Notes: generated by a model from the letters alone, not told the origin. A DNA stretch of 9,170 nucleotides from Candidatus Nitrosopumilus sp. (GCA_013002265.1 JABDKK010000058.1:1-9170), one strand, 5' to 3'; shown: positions 1-6,990, counted from the first letter of the stretch. Translations and numbers: made by a program.

Positions 1-1089
1 CCAACAAGAGAGCTTGCAATGCAGATTACAGAGGAAATCAAAAAGTTTGGAAAATACACTGGAATCAAAGTAGCGACTGTTTATGGAGGTCAAGGGATGG
101 GACTTCAACTCGATATGCTCGATAGGGGAGTGGAGATCGTAGTTGCAACTCCTGGAAGATTAATTGATCATCTCAAAAGAGGCTCCATTGAATTAAGAGA
201 CATCACATACATTGTTCTTGATGAGGCAGATACCATGTTAGATATGGGATTCATTGATGATATTCAATTCATTTTAGATTTAGCACCAGAAGATAGAACC
301 ATGTCGTTGTTTTCAGCAACAATGCCAACGGAGATTCTAAGACTCTCTGAAGAGTATCTTAACAACCCGAAGCAATTTCTTTTAGATGCTGATGATTTAA
401 GCGGTGAGGGAATTGACCAATCATATCTAGTCATTAAAGACAGAGACAAACTCAAGTATCTAATTGATTTTATCAAGCCAGTAAAAGGCCAATCTATTGT
501 CTTTTGTTCAACAAAATACAGAACCAGAGATGTAGCAAAATTCCTACATCAGGAAAAATTTGACGCAGTTGCAATTGAAGGAGACATGTCTCAGCATAGA
601 AGAGAACAGTCAATGGGCAAATTCCGAAGTGGAAAAGCAGATATTTTAGTGGCAACAGATGTTGCATCTAGAGGTATTGATGTTCCTAGAGTAGAATTAG
701 TGATTAATTATGATGTGCCTAATCAAGAGATGGCATATTTTCACAGAATAGGCAGGACTGCACGTGCAGGTGCCAAAGGTAAAGCAATTACATTTGTTTC
801 ATATTCATCGGTAGGCGATTGGAATATCATCAAGCGCCAAATCAAAGTGCCACTAAGGGACTTGAACGAAGAAATGGGAATTCAAATTTCAATTCCAGAT
901 CCTCTAAAGAGACAAACACCTTCTAGAAGATATGGAGGTCAATCAAGATCAAACTATTCCAGAGGCGGACGTTCTGGAGGATATGGAAGATCAGATAGAG
1001 GTGGAAACCCAAGAGATAACAGGGGACCACGAAGAAGATTCAATGATAGAGATAACAGAAACAGCTACGGCGGACGTAGTAGATGGTAA
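1..1089 (+). CDS. DEAD-box RNA helicase, 5'-truncated by the window edge
   Basis: ATP-dependent RNA helicase of superfamily 2, probably acting in the cytoplasm on structured RNA (ribosome assembly, mRNA turnover or cold adaptation are the usual family roles). The reading frame is open from base 1, which encodes motif Ia (PTRELA), so the gene starts upstream; the Q motif and Walker A motif I are missing here. Numbering from base 1: motif Ib TPGR 50-53, motif II DEAD 74-77 (bases 220-231), motif III SAT 105-107, motif IV around IVFCSTK, motif V VATDVASRGID 217-227, motif VI HRIGRTAR 248-255. All are intact. After about residue 305 the protein becomes a low-complexity tail rich in Arg, Gly, Ser, Tyr and Asn with several RGG/RSGG units, ending in Trp just before TAA; such tails usually bind RNA. 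The visible part is 362 residues; the family is usually about 400-450. The helicase call is very secure; the specific RNA substrate cannot be read from sequence. Confidence 0.96.
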   Translation, partial: PTRELAMQITEEIKKFGKYTGIKVATVYGGQGMGLQLDMLDRGVEIVVATPGRLIDHLKRGSIELRDITYIVLDEADTMLDMGFIDDIQFILDLAPEDRTMSLFSATMPTEILRLSEEYLNNPKQFLLDADDLSGEGIDQSYLVIKDRDKLKYLIDFIKPVKGQSIVFCSTKYRTRDVAKFLHQEKFDAVAIEGDMSQHRREQSMGKFRSGKADILVATDVASRGIDVPRVELVINYDVPNQEMAYFHRIGRTARAGAKGKAITFVSYSSVGDWNIIKRQIKVPLRDLNEEMGIQISIPDPLKRQTPSRRYGGQSRSNYSRGGRSGGYGRSDRGGNPRDNRGPRRRFNDRDNRNSYGGRSRW

Positions 1090-1143
1090 AATAACTGTAA
1101 AACTTAAAGACCTCAACTTCCTAAATTAATACAAGGTAAACAA

Positions 1144-1377
1144 ATGCATAGAGGGTTTATTTTATTGAATTGTGATCTTGGAGCAGAAGAATATATTGTT
1201 GACGAACTAAAACAAATGCAAGACATTGGCAATGCATATCTCACATTTGGTGCATATGATGTAATTGCAGAAATTCAATCAGAGAACCAAGATGGGTTTG
1301 AAAAAGCAATTGCAAACATTAGAAAATTATCCAGAGTAGTCAGCACTATGACATTAAATGTAATAAGCCACAAATAA
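1144..1377 (+). CDS. Stand-alone Lrp/AsnC ligand-binding (RAM) domain protein
   Basis: A 77-residue protein that corresponds to only the C-terminal effector-binding and oligomerisation domain of Lrp/AsnC regulators (RAM domain, beta-alpha-beta-beta-alpha-beta). Visible features are the first strand GFILLNCDLGAE, the following helix (YIVDELKQM), the typical turn with FGAYDVIAEIQ, a second helix, and a final strand ending near the C-terminus. There is no helix-turn-helix, so it cannot bind DNA in the usual Lrp way. Stand-alone RAM proteins are common in archaea and are thought to bind amino acids or to modify full-length Lrp proteins by mixed oligomers; that role is inferred here. The ATG follows AGGT at 1133-1136 with short spacing, a possible weak ribosome site; the promoter is unclear. 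It lies 54 bases after the helicase stop, so cotranscription is possible. Confidence 0.85.
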   Translation: MHRGFILLNCDLGAEEYIVDELKQMQDIGNAYLTFGAYDVIAEIQSENQDGFEKAIANIRKLSRVVSTMTLNVISHK

Positions 1378-1404
1378 CTGATCTAAGCAGAATCTTGTGG
1401 CGCA

Positions 1405-1417
1405 TAATTGTTATAGG
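1405..1417 (+). promoter_or_regulatory. Putative archaeal TATA box for the 1441 gene
   Basis: AT-rich element TAATTGTTATAGG, with its TTATAGG core centred about 26 bases before the TTG at 1441. This spacing would place the transcript start at or next to the start codon, giving a leaderless mRNA and supporting the TTG as start. Confidence 0.4.
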
Positions 1418-1440
1418 AGTAAATTAGGTATTTTTTCAAA

Positions 1441-1731
1441 TTGCAAAAAATAGATTATGAAGGAACTGTTTGGGTATTAAATAATAATAATCCACAACCA
1501 TTACTTGATCATGCACTGCATATGATAGAAAGACACGGAGTAAATCCTGATGATGTTGTAATTACTGATGTGCCAAAGGTAAAGGTGGGCTCAATCGTAG
1601 TTGAGATTTGGCCTTATGAACTTGTAATTGCAAGGGTAAGATCAGTACGTAATGAGTCATTTATCAGTGGTTCTGAATTCACTATAGAGTTAAAGTTAGA
1701 CGAAAATGGAAATTACATAGATTATCTTTGA
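1441..1731 (+). CDS. Small conserved-looking hypothetical protein, TTG start
   Basis: A 96-residue soluble protein of unknown function; I do not recognise the family. It has no signal peptide, membrane segment or cysteine. The N-terminal half contains a strand (GTVWVLN), an Asn run and a predicted helix (LLDHALHMIERHG); the second half is strand-rich (DDVVITDV, GSIVVEIWPYELVIARV, EFTIELKLD), suggesting a compact alpha/beta fold. The start is TTG: a stop codon lies in frame at 1420-1422, no ATG occurs between it and residue 28 or so, and a TATA-like box sits about 26 bases upstream. Its TGA stop shares four bases (TTGA, 1728-1731) with the TTG start of the next gene, so the two are very likely one transcript with coupled translation. 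Confidence 0.75.
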   Translation: MQKIDYEGTVWVLNNNNPQPLLDHALHMIERHGVNPDDVVITDVPKVKVGSIVVEIWPYELVIARVRSVRNESFISGSEFTIELKLDENGNYIDYL

Positions 1732-2417
1732 AAAAAAAGAAAATACAAAATATCATTATCGGTATAATTGCAATTCTAATTGTAGGATTGATTGCAGGAT
1801 ACAATTATTCAGTAGAACAAACCAAACAAAAGGGTCTGCAATTTGGAATAGAGTTAGAGCAAATCCAAAATGACATCAAAGATCTTCAAACTGACTTCTA
1901 TTCAGAGAAAACAAGGTGGGAAGAAGGAGGCATTACAAAAGAAGAATTGTTTGAATTCTATGATAAACATTTGGAGAAATTCAACAAAGTCATTCAAAAA
2001 TATGATGACTTGAATCCCCCAGAACTCTTCAAAAGCTCAGTTGATCTATTAAAAATATCGTCACAGACCCAGCTTGAAAGTGATTCACAGTTTATTGAAT
2101 GGATTAAAACAGGAGATGAGTCAGCCAAGATAAGATCAGACACACAAATTCAAGAATCATTAGAATATGAAATGTTAGGTTTAGTAGAATTCTATTCAGC
2201 TAAAACTGGAGTTAAAAATTATGATGAGCCAGAAAAATTTGAAACTCCACAAACAGGATTGACACAAAAAGTAATTCAGATTTCAGAGAACATGATAAAA
2301 GAGTGCGATAATCAATTCAAAAATGATTTAGGCGAATTTGATTCAGATAAAATTGAAGTAGAGTGGTTTAACTGTGTAAATGAGGCCAAAAAATGGAAGA
2401 TAGAACATCTTCCCTAG
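1728..2417 (+). CDS. Membrane-anchored helical protein, function unknown
   Basis: A 229-residue protein with a Lys-rich N-terminus (MKKKKIQN), one hydrophobic segment at about residues 9-26 and then a long hydrophilic, mostly helical region rich in Glu, Lys and Gln. The likely topology is an N-terminal anchor (or uncleaved signal) with the body outside the cytoplasmic membrane. Two cysteines near the C-terminus (MIKECDNQ and WFNCVNEA) could form a disulphide outside the cell. The start is a TTG overlapping the stop of the upstream gene by four bases, which indicates translational coupling and fits the lysine run and membrane segment immediately after it. No enzymatic motif is visible. Proteins of this shape are common in Nitrosopumilus-type genomes; I infer a cell-envelope role, but nothing in the sequence fixes it. 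Confidence 0.8.
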   Translation: MKKKKIQNIIIGIIAILIVGLIAGYNYSVEQTKQKGLQFGIELEQIQNDIKDLQTDFYSEKTRWEEGGITKEELFEFYDKHLEKFNKVIQKYDDLNPPELFKSSVDLLKISSQTQLESDSQFIEWIKTGDESAKIRSDTQIQESLEYEMLGLVEFYSAKTGVKNYDEPEKFETPQTGLTQKVIQISENMIKECDNQFKNDLGEFDSDKIEVEWFNCVNEAKKWKIEHLP

Positions 2418-2440
2418 ACAGTATAAGAATGTCATCACAA

Positions 2441-2448
2441 CATAAACT
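2441..2448 (+). promoter_or_regulatory. Putative TATA box for the 2471 surface-protein gene
   Basis: CATAAACT, centred about 26 bases upstream of the ATG at 2471, consistent with leaderless transcription. It favours the ATG at 2471 over the in-frame ATG six bases downstream. Confidence 0.4.
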
Positions 2449-2470
2449 TCTTTAGAGAATAAGACGCTAG

Positions 2471-3235
2471 ATGATTATGCAATGGGTCGCCATTTTTCCA
2501 TTATTTTTTGTTTCATTTGTTCCATTTGCATTTGGAGAGGCATTTATTGAAAATGATCAGCAATACATTGGCGATGATGGAGCATTTCATATTGTTGGCG
2601 AAATTAGAAATGACTTAAAGGCACCATTAAACCAAATTAGTATTCATGCTACTTTGTTTGATGAGCATGGAAAGGTAATTGAGAGTAAAAAAACAAGTTC
2701 ATTGATTAACACCATAATGCCTGGAATGAAAGGCCCATTTGATCTAATATTGACCAACCACAATGCAAAAAAGGTCAAATCATATTCTTTGGATTTGGAT
2801 TACAATGTGAGCCCTCCTAAAAATCAAGTAATTGGAATTACAGAATCAAAATTATCAAGAGATAATTTCAATAATCTAATGATCACAGGGATGGTTTCAA
2901 ATAACGGAGACATTACAGCAAATATGATTACAGTTGTTGCAACACTTTACGATAAAGATGGAAAAGTAGCCTTAGTAAATACTGTAAACCCTGAACCAGA
3001 CTATCTAAGAGCGCAAGATAATGCATTCTTTTTGGTATCAATTCCAGACAAAATTCAAACTAGTAAAATTACAGAATATTCATTGGTTGCCGAATCAGAA
3101 GAGTATGCTGCAGTTCCAGAATTTCCAATAGGAACCATAGTTTTGCTAATAATTACATTATCAGCATATATTGGAATTACAAGGTTTTCCGGCAGACTTA
3201 TGATAAATCTGATTTCTGCAACAAATCTAAAATAG
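2471..3235 (+). CDS. Secreted two-repeat FxLYD-like surface protein with PEF-type C-terminal sorting tail
   Basis: A 254-residue exported protein. Residues 1-22 are a signal peptide (hydrophobic core, FAFG then EAF as likely cleavage region). Two related beta-sandwich units follow, at about 24-115 and 120-210. Each has a strand ending in Asn plus a polar turn (VGEIRND; ITGMVSNNGD) and then the ATL(F/Y)D-x-x-GKV signature (HATLFDEHGKVI; VATLYDKDGKVA), typical of FxLYD/DUF3426-like domains. At residue 216 comes PEFPIG followed by a hydrophobic span of about 18 residues and basic residues (TRFSGR), which matches the PEF/PEFG-CTERM sorting signals of archaea, processed by archaeosortases in the membrane. 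The likely location is the cell surface. The tail runs on for about 12 residues past the basic cluster and overlaps the opposite-strand gene by 38 bases. The ligand or partner is unknown. Confidence 0.82.
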   Translation: MIMQWVAIFPLFFVSFVPFAFGEAFIENDQQYIGDDGAFHIVGEIRNDLKAPLNQISIHATLFDEHGKVIESKKTSSLINTIMPGMKGPFDLILTNHNAKKVKSYSLDLDYNVSPPKNQVIGITESKLSRDNFNNLMITGMVSNNGDITANMITVVATLYDKDGKVALVNTVNPEPDYLRAQDNAFFLVSIPDKIQTSKITEYSLVAESEEYAAVPEFPIGTIVLLIITLSAYIGITRFSGRLMINLISATNLK

Positions 3236-3653
3236 GGAAAATTTCTTCAAGCAGCTGATTTTTTTCTAACGGAGTAGGTTTTGAAAATTTTATCGGGAAT
3301 GTAATTGTTAGCATGTCTTGATCAGTATGAGATATTCGGACTGAGTGGAATGGCGGATTTAGTTTGAATAAGAATTGTTTCCATTTTTGCAAATGCGTGT
3401 TAACTCTGATTACGTTTGTTTCAATCTCAGAGAGTTCAGTATTCAAATCAGTATCAAACAAACCAAATTTAACAAGTGGAACCATCATCAATCCACCTAA
3501 AACTTTGTCGTGATTTTTTACCATAGTGGAAATTATTTCCTCAGCATTTTCTTTTGGAAAAATATCTCCGTAATCTGGATCAAGATATCCAGCAATTAGT
3601 TTTTTTGAATCAAATATTCGAAAATAATATTCATCAAATTCAAGTTTCCACAA
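3198..3653 (-). CDS. Hypothetical soluble protein, TTG start
   Basis: A 151-residue protein without signal peptide, membrane segment or cysteine; I do not recognise the family. The N-terminal third is strand-rich and aromatic (WKLEFDEYYFRIFD), the middle contains GGLMMVPLVKFGLF, and the C-terminus ends in an amphipathic helix (LLEEIFPILDLLQKS). The start appears to be TTG at 3651-3653: no ATG or GTG lies between it and the in-frame upstream stop at 3687-3689, and a TATA-like element sits about 26 bases upstream. Its last 12 codons overlap the end of the surface-protein gene on the other strand. It is divergent from the 3732 gene across a 78-base gap that must hold both promoters. Confidence 0.72.
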   Translation of the reverse strand: MWKLEFDEYYFRIFDSKKLIAGYLDPDYGDIFPKENAEEIISTMVKNHDKVLGGLMMVPLVKFGLFDTDLNTELSEIETNVIRVNTHLQKWKQFLFKLNPPFHSVRISHTDQDMLTITFPIKFSKPTPLEKNQLLEEIFPILDLLQKSDLS

Positions 3654-3673
3654 TATCTTGAAAATAATTGATG

Positions 3674-3683
3674 AATAAATAAA
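3674..3683 (-). promoter_or_regulatory. Putative TATA-like element for the minus-strand 3653 gene
   Basis: Read on the minus strand it is TTTATTTATT, centred about 26 bases upstream of the TTG at 3653. The spacing is right for a leaderless archaeal promoter, though the region is AT-rich throughout. Confidence 0.35.
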
Positions 3684-3701
3684 CGATTAATCAAAAGACA
3701 G

Positions 3702-3709
3702 TTAAATAA
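3702..3709 (+). promoter_or_regulatory. Putative TATA box for the 3732 gene
   Basis: TTAAATAA, centred about 26 bases upstream of the ATG at 3732. It supports that ATG over the out-of-frame ATG at 3721, which opens only a short frame ending in TAG. Confidence 0.5.
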
Positions 3710-3731
3710 ACTAGAGATTCATGAAAAAGTC

Positions 3732-4073
3732 ATGGGTATATCAAAAGAGAATAAAGATTTCATAGATAGTTTAATTGATTACTATATCAGCGAATCTGAA
3801 TCATATAGGCAGATAGCAGAAAATTTTATTCCAGAAGTTGAATCTATTGCAGATACAGCATTTGGAATTATTGCAGGGTGTGTTTATTCAGGATTTTTGC
3901 AGGCATATCAAAATCAACAATTGACGCCTAGTTTGGATGATATGAAGGAATTTAATCAGATAATCAAGGAGCGAGCACCTATAATTAAAAAGGCAATTTT
4001 GAATCCACCAGCAGCCGAATTACCTAAAGATTATGAAGAAAAAAATGACGAAAAACCTACAGAAAACTCATAG
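3732..4073 (+). CDS. Hypothetical helical protein
   Basis: A 113-residue protein of unknown function. The first half is predicted helical and acidic (MGISKENKDFIDSLIDYYIS, then ESESYRQIAENF). Residues about 42-60 form a semi-hydrophobic helix (TAFGIIAGCVYSGFLQAY) that is too polar at its ends to be a confident membrane span. A second charged helix region follows, then a disordered Pro/Glu/Lys tail (from NPPAAELPKDYEEK to the end). There is a single cysteine. The ATG at 3732 is preceded by a well-spaced TATA box, so the transcript is probably leaderless. No homologous family name comes to mind. Confidence 0.75.
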   Translation: MGISKENKDFIDSLIDYYISESESYRQIAENFIPEVESIADTAFGIIAGCVYSGFLQAYQNQQLTPSLDDMKEFNQIIKERAPIIKKAILNPPAAELPKDYEEKNDEKPTENS

Positions 4074-4117
4074 ATTGTAAGTATGTAAATGTATAGTAAT
4101 TTAGAGGGGAGTTACAG

Positions 4118-4125
4118 TTTAATTC
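4118..4125 (+). promoter_or_regulatory. Putative TATA box for the split gene at 4147
   Basis: TTTAATTC, centred about 26 bases upstream of the ATG at 4147. It points to a leaderless transcript beginning at that ATG, which is the main reason for treating the short frame 4147-4239 as the true N-terminus of the following gene. Confidence 0.4.
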
Positions 4126-4146
4126 TGTTTTTACATATGAGATTCG

Positions 4147-4239
4147 ATGAATGTAGATGGAAGTAAAATTATTTTTGGGTTAGGAGTAGCTGCTGCAATG
4201 GCTACGGCAGTAATTGCGTTGTATTTTTCAATACGGTAA
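4147..4239 (+). pseudogene. N-terminal membrane segment of a frameshift-split gene
   Basis: A 30-codon frame from ATG 4147 to TAA 4237-4239 that encodes a short polar start (MNVDGSK) and then a clean membrane span (IIFGLGVAAAMATAVIALYF). On its own it would be an odd peptide, but it joins the frame of the next entry if one T is skipped in the T5 run at 4224-4228: the reading then passes from ALYF into QYGKDKSSKE without a break. The joined product would be 147 residues, a membrane-anchored protein with a polar linker. The split could be a recent mutation, a homopolymer sequencing error, or programmed +1 frameshifting; sequence alone does not decide. Confidence 0.65.
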
Positions 4240-4591
4240 AGATAAATCATCAAAAGAATCCATCAAAGAAATGTCAGCTACAAATGAATTTAAGATTACA
4301 CAAATTGTAGATAATGGTCAAGTTGTACAATTAACATTAATTGAAAATGTTTCAACTGAACCCATATCTCAAAAACAAATGATTATTGAAAATGTATCAA
4401 AAAAACTAGATGATGAAACAAAAGAACAAGTAATGCCATTACTGGAAGCAATTCTTCAGGCACAGCCAACAGTAAACATCAAAACATATCAACAAACACA
4501 GATTACTATTGCAATGCCCAAATCAAGATATGATAATATGGGAAGACCTCAAGTTGGAAATACCATAGAGGTTAATTTGAAAAAAGTCTAA
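4214..4591 (+). CDS. Body of a frameshift-split membrane-anchored protein, function unknown
   Basis: An open frame of 125 codons beginning directly after an in-frame TAA (4211-4213). The region from the Lys/Ser-rich linker (YGKDKSSKESIKE) onward looks like real protein: a strand region (NEFKITQIVDNGQVVQLTLIE split by turns), a helix (DDETKEQVMPLLEAILQAQ) and further strands (NIKTYQQTQITIAMP, NTIEVNLKKV). The first eight codons of this frame (from TTG 4214) are antisensical as a start and coincide with the end of the membrane span encoded one frame over, so the natural N-terminus is probably the ATG at 4147. If the gene is instead translated without a shift, ATG 4271 is a possible internal start giving a 106-residue soluble protein. 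The stop overlaps the end of the opposite-strand gene by four bases. Function unknown. Confidence 0.7.
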   Translation: MRCIFQYGKDKSSKESIKEMSATNEFKITQIVDNGQVVQLTLIENVSTEPISQKQMIIENVSKKLDDETKEQVMPLLEAILQAQPTVNIKTYQQTQITIAMPKSRYDNMGRPQVGNTIEVNLKKV

Positions 4592-6615
4592 AGATGAGAA
4601 TCAATTTCCTTGATGTCAGATAGCGGTAAAGAACAAGAGAAGTTTTTGCACACATAGACTACAGTCTTATCTGAAAATATTTTTCCTGAAAAGAATGGCA
4701 AATTAGATAGTTTCTGTGATTGATTTGAATTTTGAATTGTTATGATAAGTGAATTTGGCAAATATCTCAATAAAAGGTACTCACATATCTCTGAGTTTTC
4801 AGTGTTTATGATTGTGATTTCCAATGGTTTGTCGAGATAAACTGCAAGTGTGTTTAACAGATATCCAAATCCAAATGGATTCTCAGCTGCCATTTGAGCC
4901 TGAGATTCTAAAATTTTTGTTGTAATTTCAAGAAATTTTTGATTTTGTGATAAATGATACAATCTTAGCATAACCAAAGCAGAAACTGAATTTCCTGAAG
5001 GTAAAGACAGATCATAGTTACTTTTTGGCCTTATGATTAATTGTTCATGGTCATCAGAAGTCATAAAGAAGTTATTATTCTGAGAATCCCAGAAATGATC
5101 AATTAGATGATCACCTAACTTCAAAGCCAGATTAAGATACTTGGATTCAGGTTCAATTTCAAATACATCAAGCAGTGCATTTACAAAATAAGAGTAATCC
5201 TCTAGGTATCCATCAATTTTTGCAGTTCCATTTTTGTAGGTTCTCAGTAATTTTCCATTCTCAAAGAGATTATCTTCAATAAAGGATATACATTTCTTTG
5301 AAGCATCAAGATATTTTGGATTTTTGCTAACACGATATCCTTTTGCAAATGCTGTGATCATCAAAGAATTCCAGGAAACAAGTATCTTATCATCTAATCC
5401 AGGGAGAATTCTTGCTGAGCGAACTTTTAATAATTTTTCTGAACAAGACTTTAGAATTTCTTTTACTTTCTCCTCGGTAATTCCAAAATTAAAAGCAACT
5501 GTGGAAATATTGAGATTATTGCACAAGATATTATTTCCTTCCCAGTTCCCACCATCAGTTACATCATAGAATAAGCAAAAAAGATCAGCATCACTACCAA
5601 GTATTTCTTTTATTTCACTTTTCTTCCAAACATAGAATTTTCCTTCAACGCCCTCAGAGTCTGCATCATATGCAGAATAAAACCCACCTTCAGGAGAAGT
5701 CATGTCACGTAAAACAAAATCCAAAGTTTTTTGTAAAACATCAAGATAAAAAGGATCCTTTGTTATCTGATATGCCTCTGCATAATTTACAGGAATCAAA
5801 GCATTATCATACAACATCTTTTCAAAATGAGGAACAAGCCATTTTGAATCAGTGGAATATCTATGAAATCCACCACCTATTTGATCAAAAATTCCTCCTG
5901 TGGCCATTTTGTTGAGGGTTTTAAGAGCAAATTCATTGAATTTTGAGAGTCCTGAGAGTTTTGCATAGTGAAACAAAAATGAAACATTTGCAGCGTTTGG
6001 AAATTTAGGAGCAGAACCAAATCCCCCATAGGTTGCATCACCTAGCTGAAACAGATTCATTGCAGCCTCATCTAGAATTACTCTTTCTAATTTTGAGGGA
6101 GCCTTGATAGTTTCTGTTTTATTTAGTGCTTCAAGAAAGTTCTCAGCTGCTTTTTCAATATCTTTTGGTTTTTCCTTCCATGCTTGAGATAGTTGACGGC
6201 AAATGCTTCCAAAACCAGGACGCCCATATGAGTCCAAGACTGGAAAATAAGTTCCAACATAGAAGGGTTTTTGATCAGGAGTTAGGAAAATGCTCAAGGG
6301 CCAACCACCTTGACCTGTTGCAATCTGAGAAACTTTTTGATAGATATCATCAATGTCAGGTCTTTCTTCTCTGTCAACTTTTATGTTAACAAAATTTTTA
6401 TTCATAAATTTGGCAACCTCTTCATTTTCAAATGACTCATGTGCCATTACATGGCACCAGTGGCAGGAACTGTAACCAATACTGAGGAAAATAGGTTTGT
6501 TTTCATCCTTTGCTTTTTTTAACGCCTCATCATTCCACCCATACCAATCAACAGGATTGTGCGCATGCTGAAGCAAGTAGGGACTGGTTTCATTTATGAG
6601 TTTATTTTCTGCCAC
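4588..6615 (-). CDS. DUF255/YyaL-type protein: thioredoxin-like domain plus six-hairpin barrel
   Basis: A 675-residue protein of the family that includes bacterial YyaL and animal spermatogenesis-associated protein 20. Residues 1 to about 165 form the DUF255 thioredoxin-like domain: the family opening NETSPYLLQHAHNPVDW, the CHWC redox-type motif at 51-54, DREERPDID at 81-89, and the cis-proline region GGWPLSIFLTP around 103-113. The remainder is an alpha-hairpin (six-hairpin glycosidase/epimerase-like) barrel with family blocks GGGFHRYSTD, VPHFEKMLYDNA, SAYDADSEG and LPSGNSVSA. The length is typical. The biochemical function of the family is not settled; a role in redox or carbohydrate metabolism has been suggested. 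No signal peptide is visible, so it is probably cytoplasmic. The start is GTG, followed at once by the conserved N-terminus. It lies 44 bases after a small gene on the same strand. Confidence 0.93.
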   Translation of the reverse strand: MAENKLINETSPYLLQHAHNPVDWYGWNDEALKKAKDENKPIFLSIGYSSCHWCHVMAHESFENEEVAKFMNKNFVNIKVDREERPDIDDIYQKVSQIATGQGGWPLSIFLTPDQKPFYVGTYFPVLDSYGRPGFGSICRQLSQAWKEKPKDIEKAAENFLEALNKTETIKAPSKLERVILDEAAMNLFQLGDATYGGFGSAPKFPNAANVSFLFHYAKLSGLSKFNEFALKTLNKMATGGIFDQIGGGFHRYSTDSKWLVPHFEKMLYDNALIPVNYAEAYQITKDPFYLDVLQKTLDFVLRDMTSPEGGFYSAYDADSEGVEGKFYVWKKSEIKEILGSDADLFCLFYDVTDGGNWEGNNILCNNLNISTVAFNFGITEEKVKEILKSCSEKLLKVRSARILPGLDDKILVSWNSLMITAFAKGYRVSKNPKYLDASKKCISFIEDNLFENGKLLRTYKNGTAKIDGYLEDYSYFVNALLDVFEIEPESKYLNLALKLGDHLIDHFWDSQNNNFFMTSDDHEQLIIRPKSNYDLSLPSGNSVSALVMLRLYHLSQNQKFLEITTKILESQAQMAAENPFGFGYLLNTLAVYLDKPLEITIINTENSEICEYLLLRYLPNSLIITIQNSNQSQKLSNLPFFSGKIFSDKTVVYVCKNFSCSLPLSDIKEIDSHL

Positions 6616-6659
6616 AATAATCCAGATTTTTTAGAATATTTGTATCTAATTAAGTGAAA

Positions 6660-6893
6660 TTAGCCCCAAATTCCTCTTCCTTCTTCTAATTCATAAATTC
6701 TGACATTAATTTTTCCTAAAAGTTTGACTTTGGATTTATGTGCCTTTTTGTCATGACTATAGTCTTTTTTTTCAACTAGTTCCTGCAATCTCTTTAGTTG
6801 TTCAACTGAGAGTTTTTTGAATTCATTTTTTGAGGAAGATATCAGTTGTAGCAACTTTACTCTTTCCTTATCCTCCTCAGAGATATCAGCCAT
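6660..6893 (-). CDS. Small basic helical hypothetical protein
   Basis: A 77-residue lysine-rich protein of unknown function with no cysteine or membrane span. It is predicted to be mostly helical: an acidic start (ADISEEDKERVKLLQLI), a second helix (LSVEQLKRLQELVEKK), then a basic loop (YSHDKKAHKSKVK) and a final segment containing NVRIYELEEGRGIWG. The Lys-rich middle could contact nucleic acid, but that is a guess. Start is ATG with a TATA-like box about 26 bases upstream. It precedes the DUF255 gene on the same strand by 44 bases, so partial cotranscription is possible. Confidence 0.75.
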   Translation of the reverse strand: MADISEEDKERVKLLQLISSSKNEFKKLSVEQLKRLQELVEKKDYSHDKKAHKSKVKLLGKINVRIYELEEGRGIWG

Positions 6894-6914
6894 ATTATGA
6901 AATACTCCCGGTCC

Positions 6915-6923
6915 TTTATTTTT
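6915..6923 (-). promoter_or_regulatory. Putative TATA box for the minus-strand 6893 gene
   Basis: Read on the minus strand it is AAAAATAAA, centred about 26 bases upstream of the ATG at 6893, the spacing expected for a leaderless archaeal transcript. It may also serve the downstream DUF255 gene, whose own upstream gap shows no equally well-placed box. Confidence 0.45.
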
Positions 6924-6961
6924 CTAATGTAAAATCAATGAAAATATTTGTATTCAATACG

Positions 6962-6975
6962 CTTAAGTTTAAAAT
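6962..6975 (+). promoter_or_regulatory. Putative TATA-like region for the 6991 gene
   Basis: CTTAAGTTTAAAAT, ending 16 bases before the GTG at 6991. Its centre is 20-26 bases upstream depending on which AT core is used, so the exact box is uncertain. Confidence 0.35.
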
Positions 6976-6990
6976 TATCAGCAAAAAAAT

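Noticed and set aside
905..1085. Possible direct repeats or CRISPR-like array in the helicase 3' end
   Set aside because: The repeated GGAGG/AGAGG pattern is irregular, has no spacers, and is explained by codons for an Arg/Gly-rich tail.
932..1129. Acidic 65-codon plus-strand frame overlapping the helicase tail
   Set aside because: It is the alternative frame of the repetitive Arg/Gly-coding region (AGA/GGA-rich codons read as Glu/Asp/Ile) and has no promoter; the helicase tail explains the sequence.
5324..6389. Three plus-strand frames of about 81-87 codons inside the DUF255 gene
   Set aside because: All are antisense to well-conserved motifs of the 675-residue protein and have no promoter or family resemblance.
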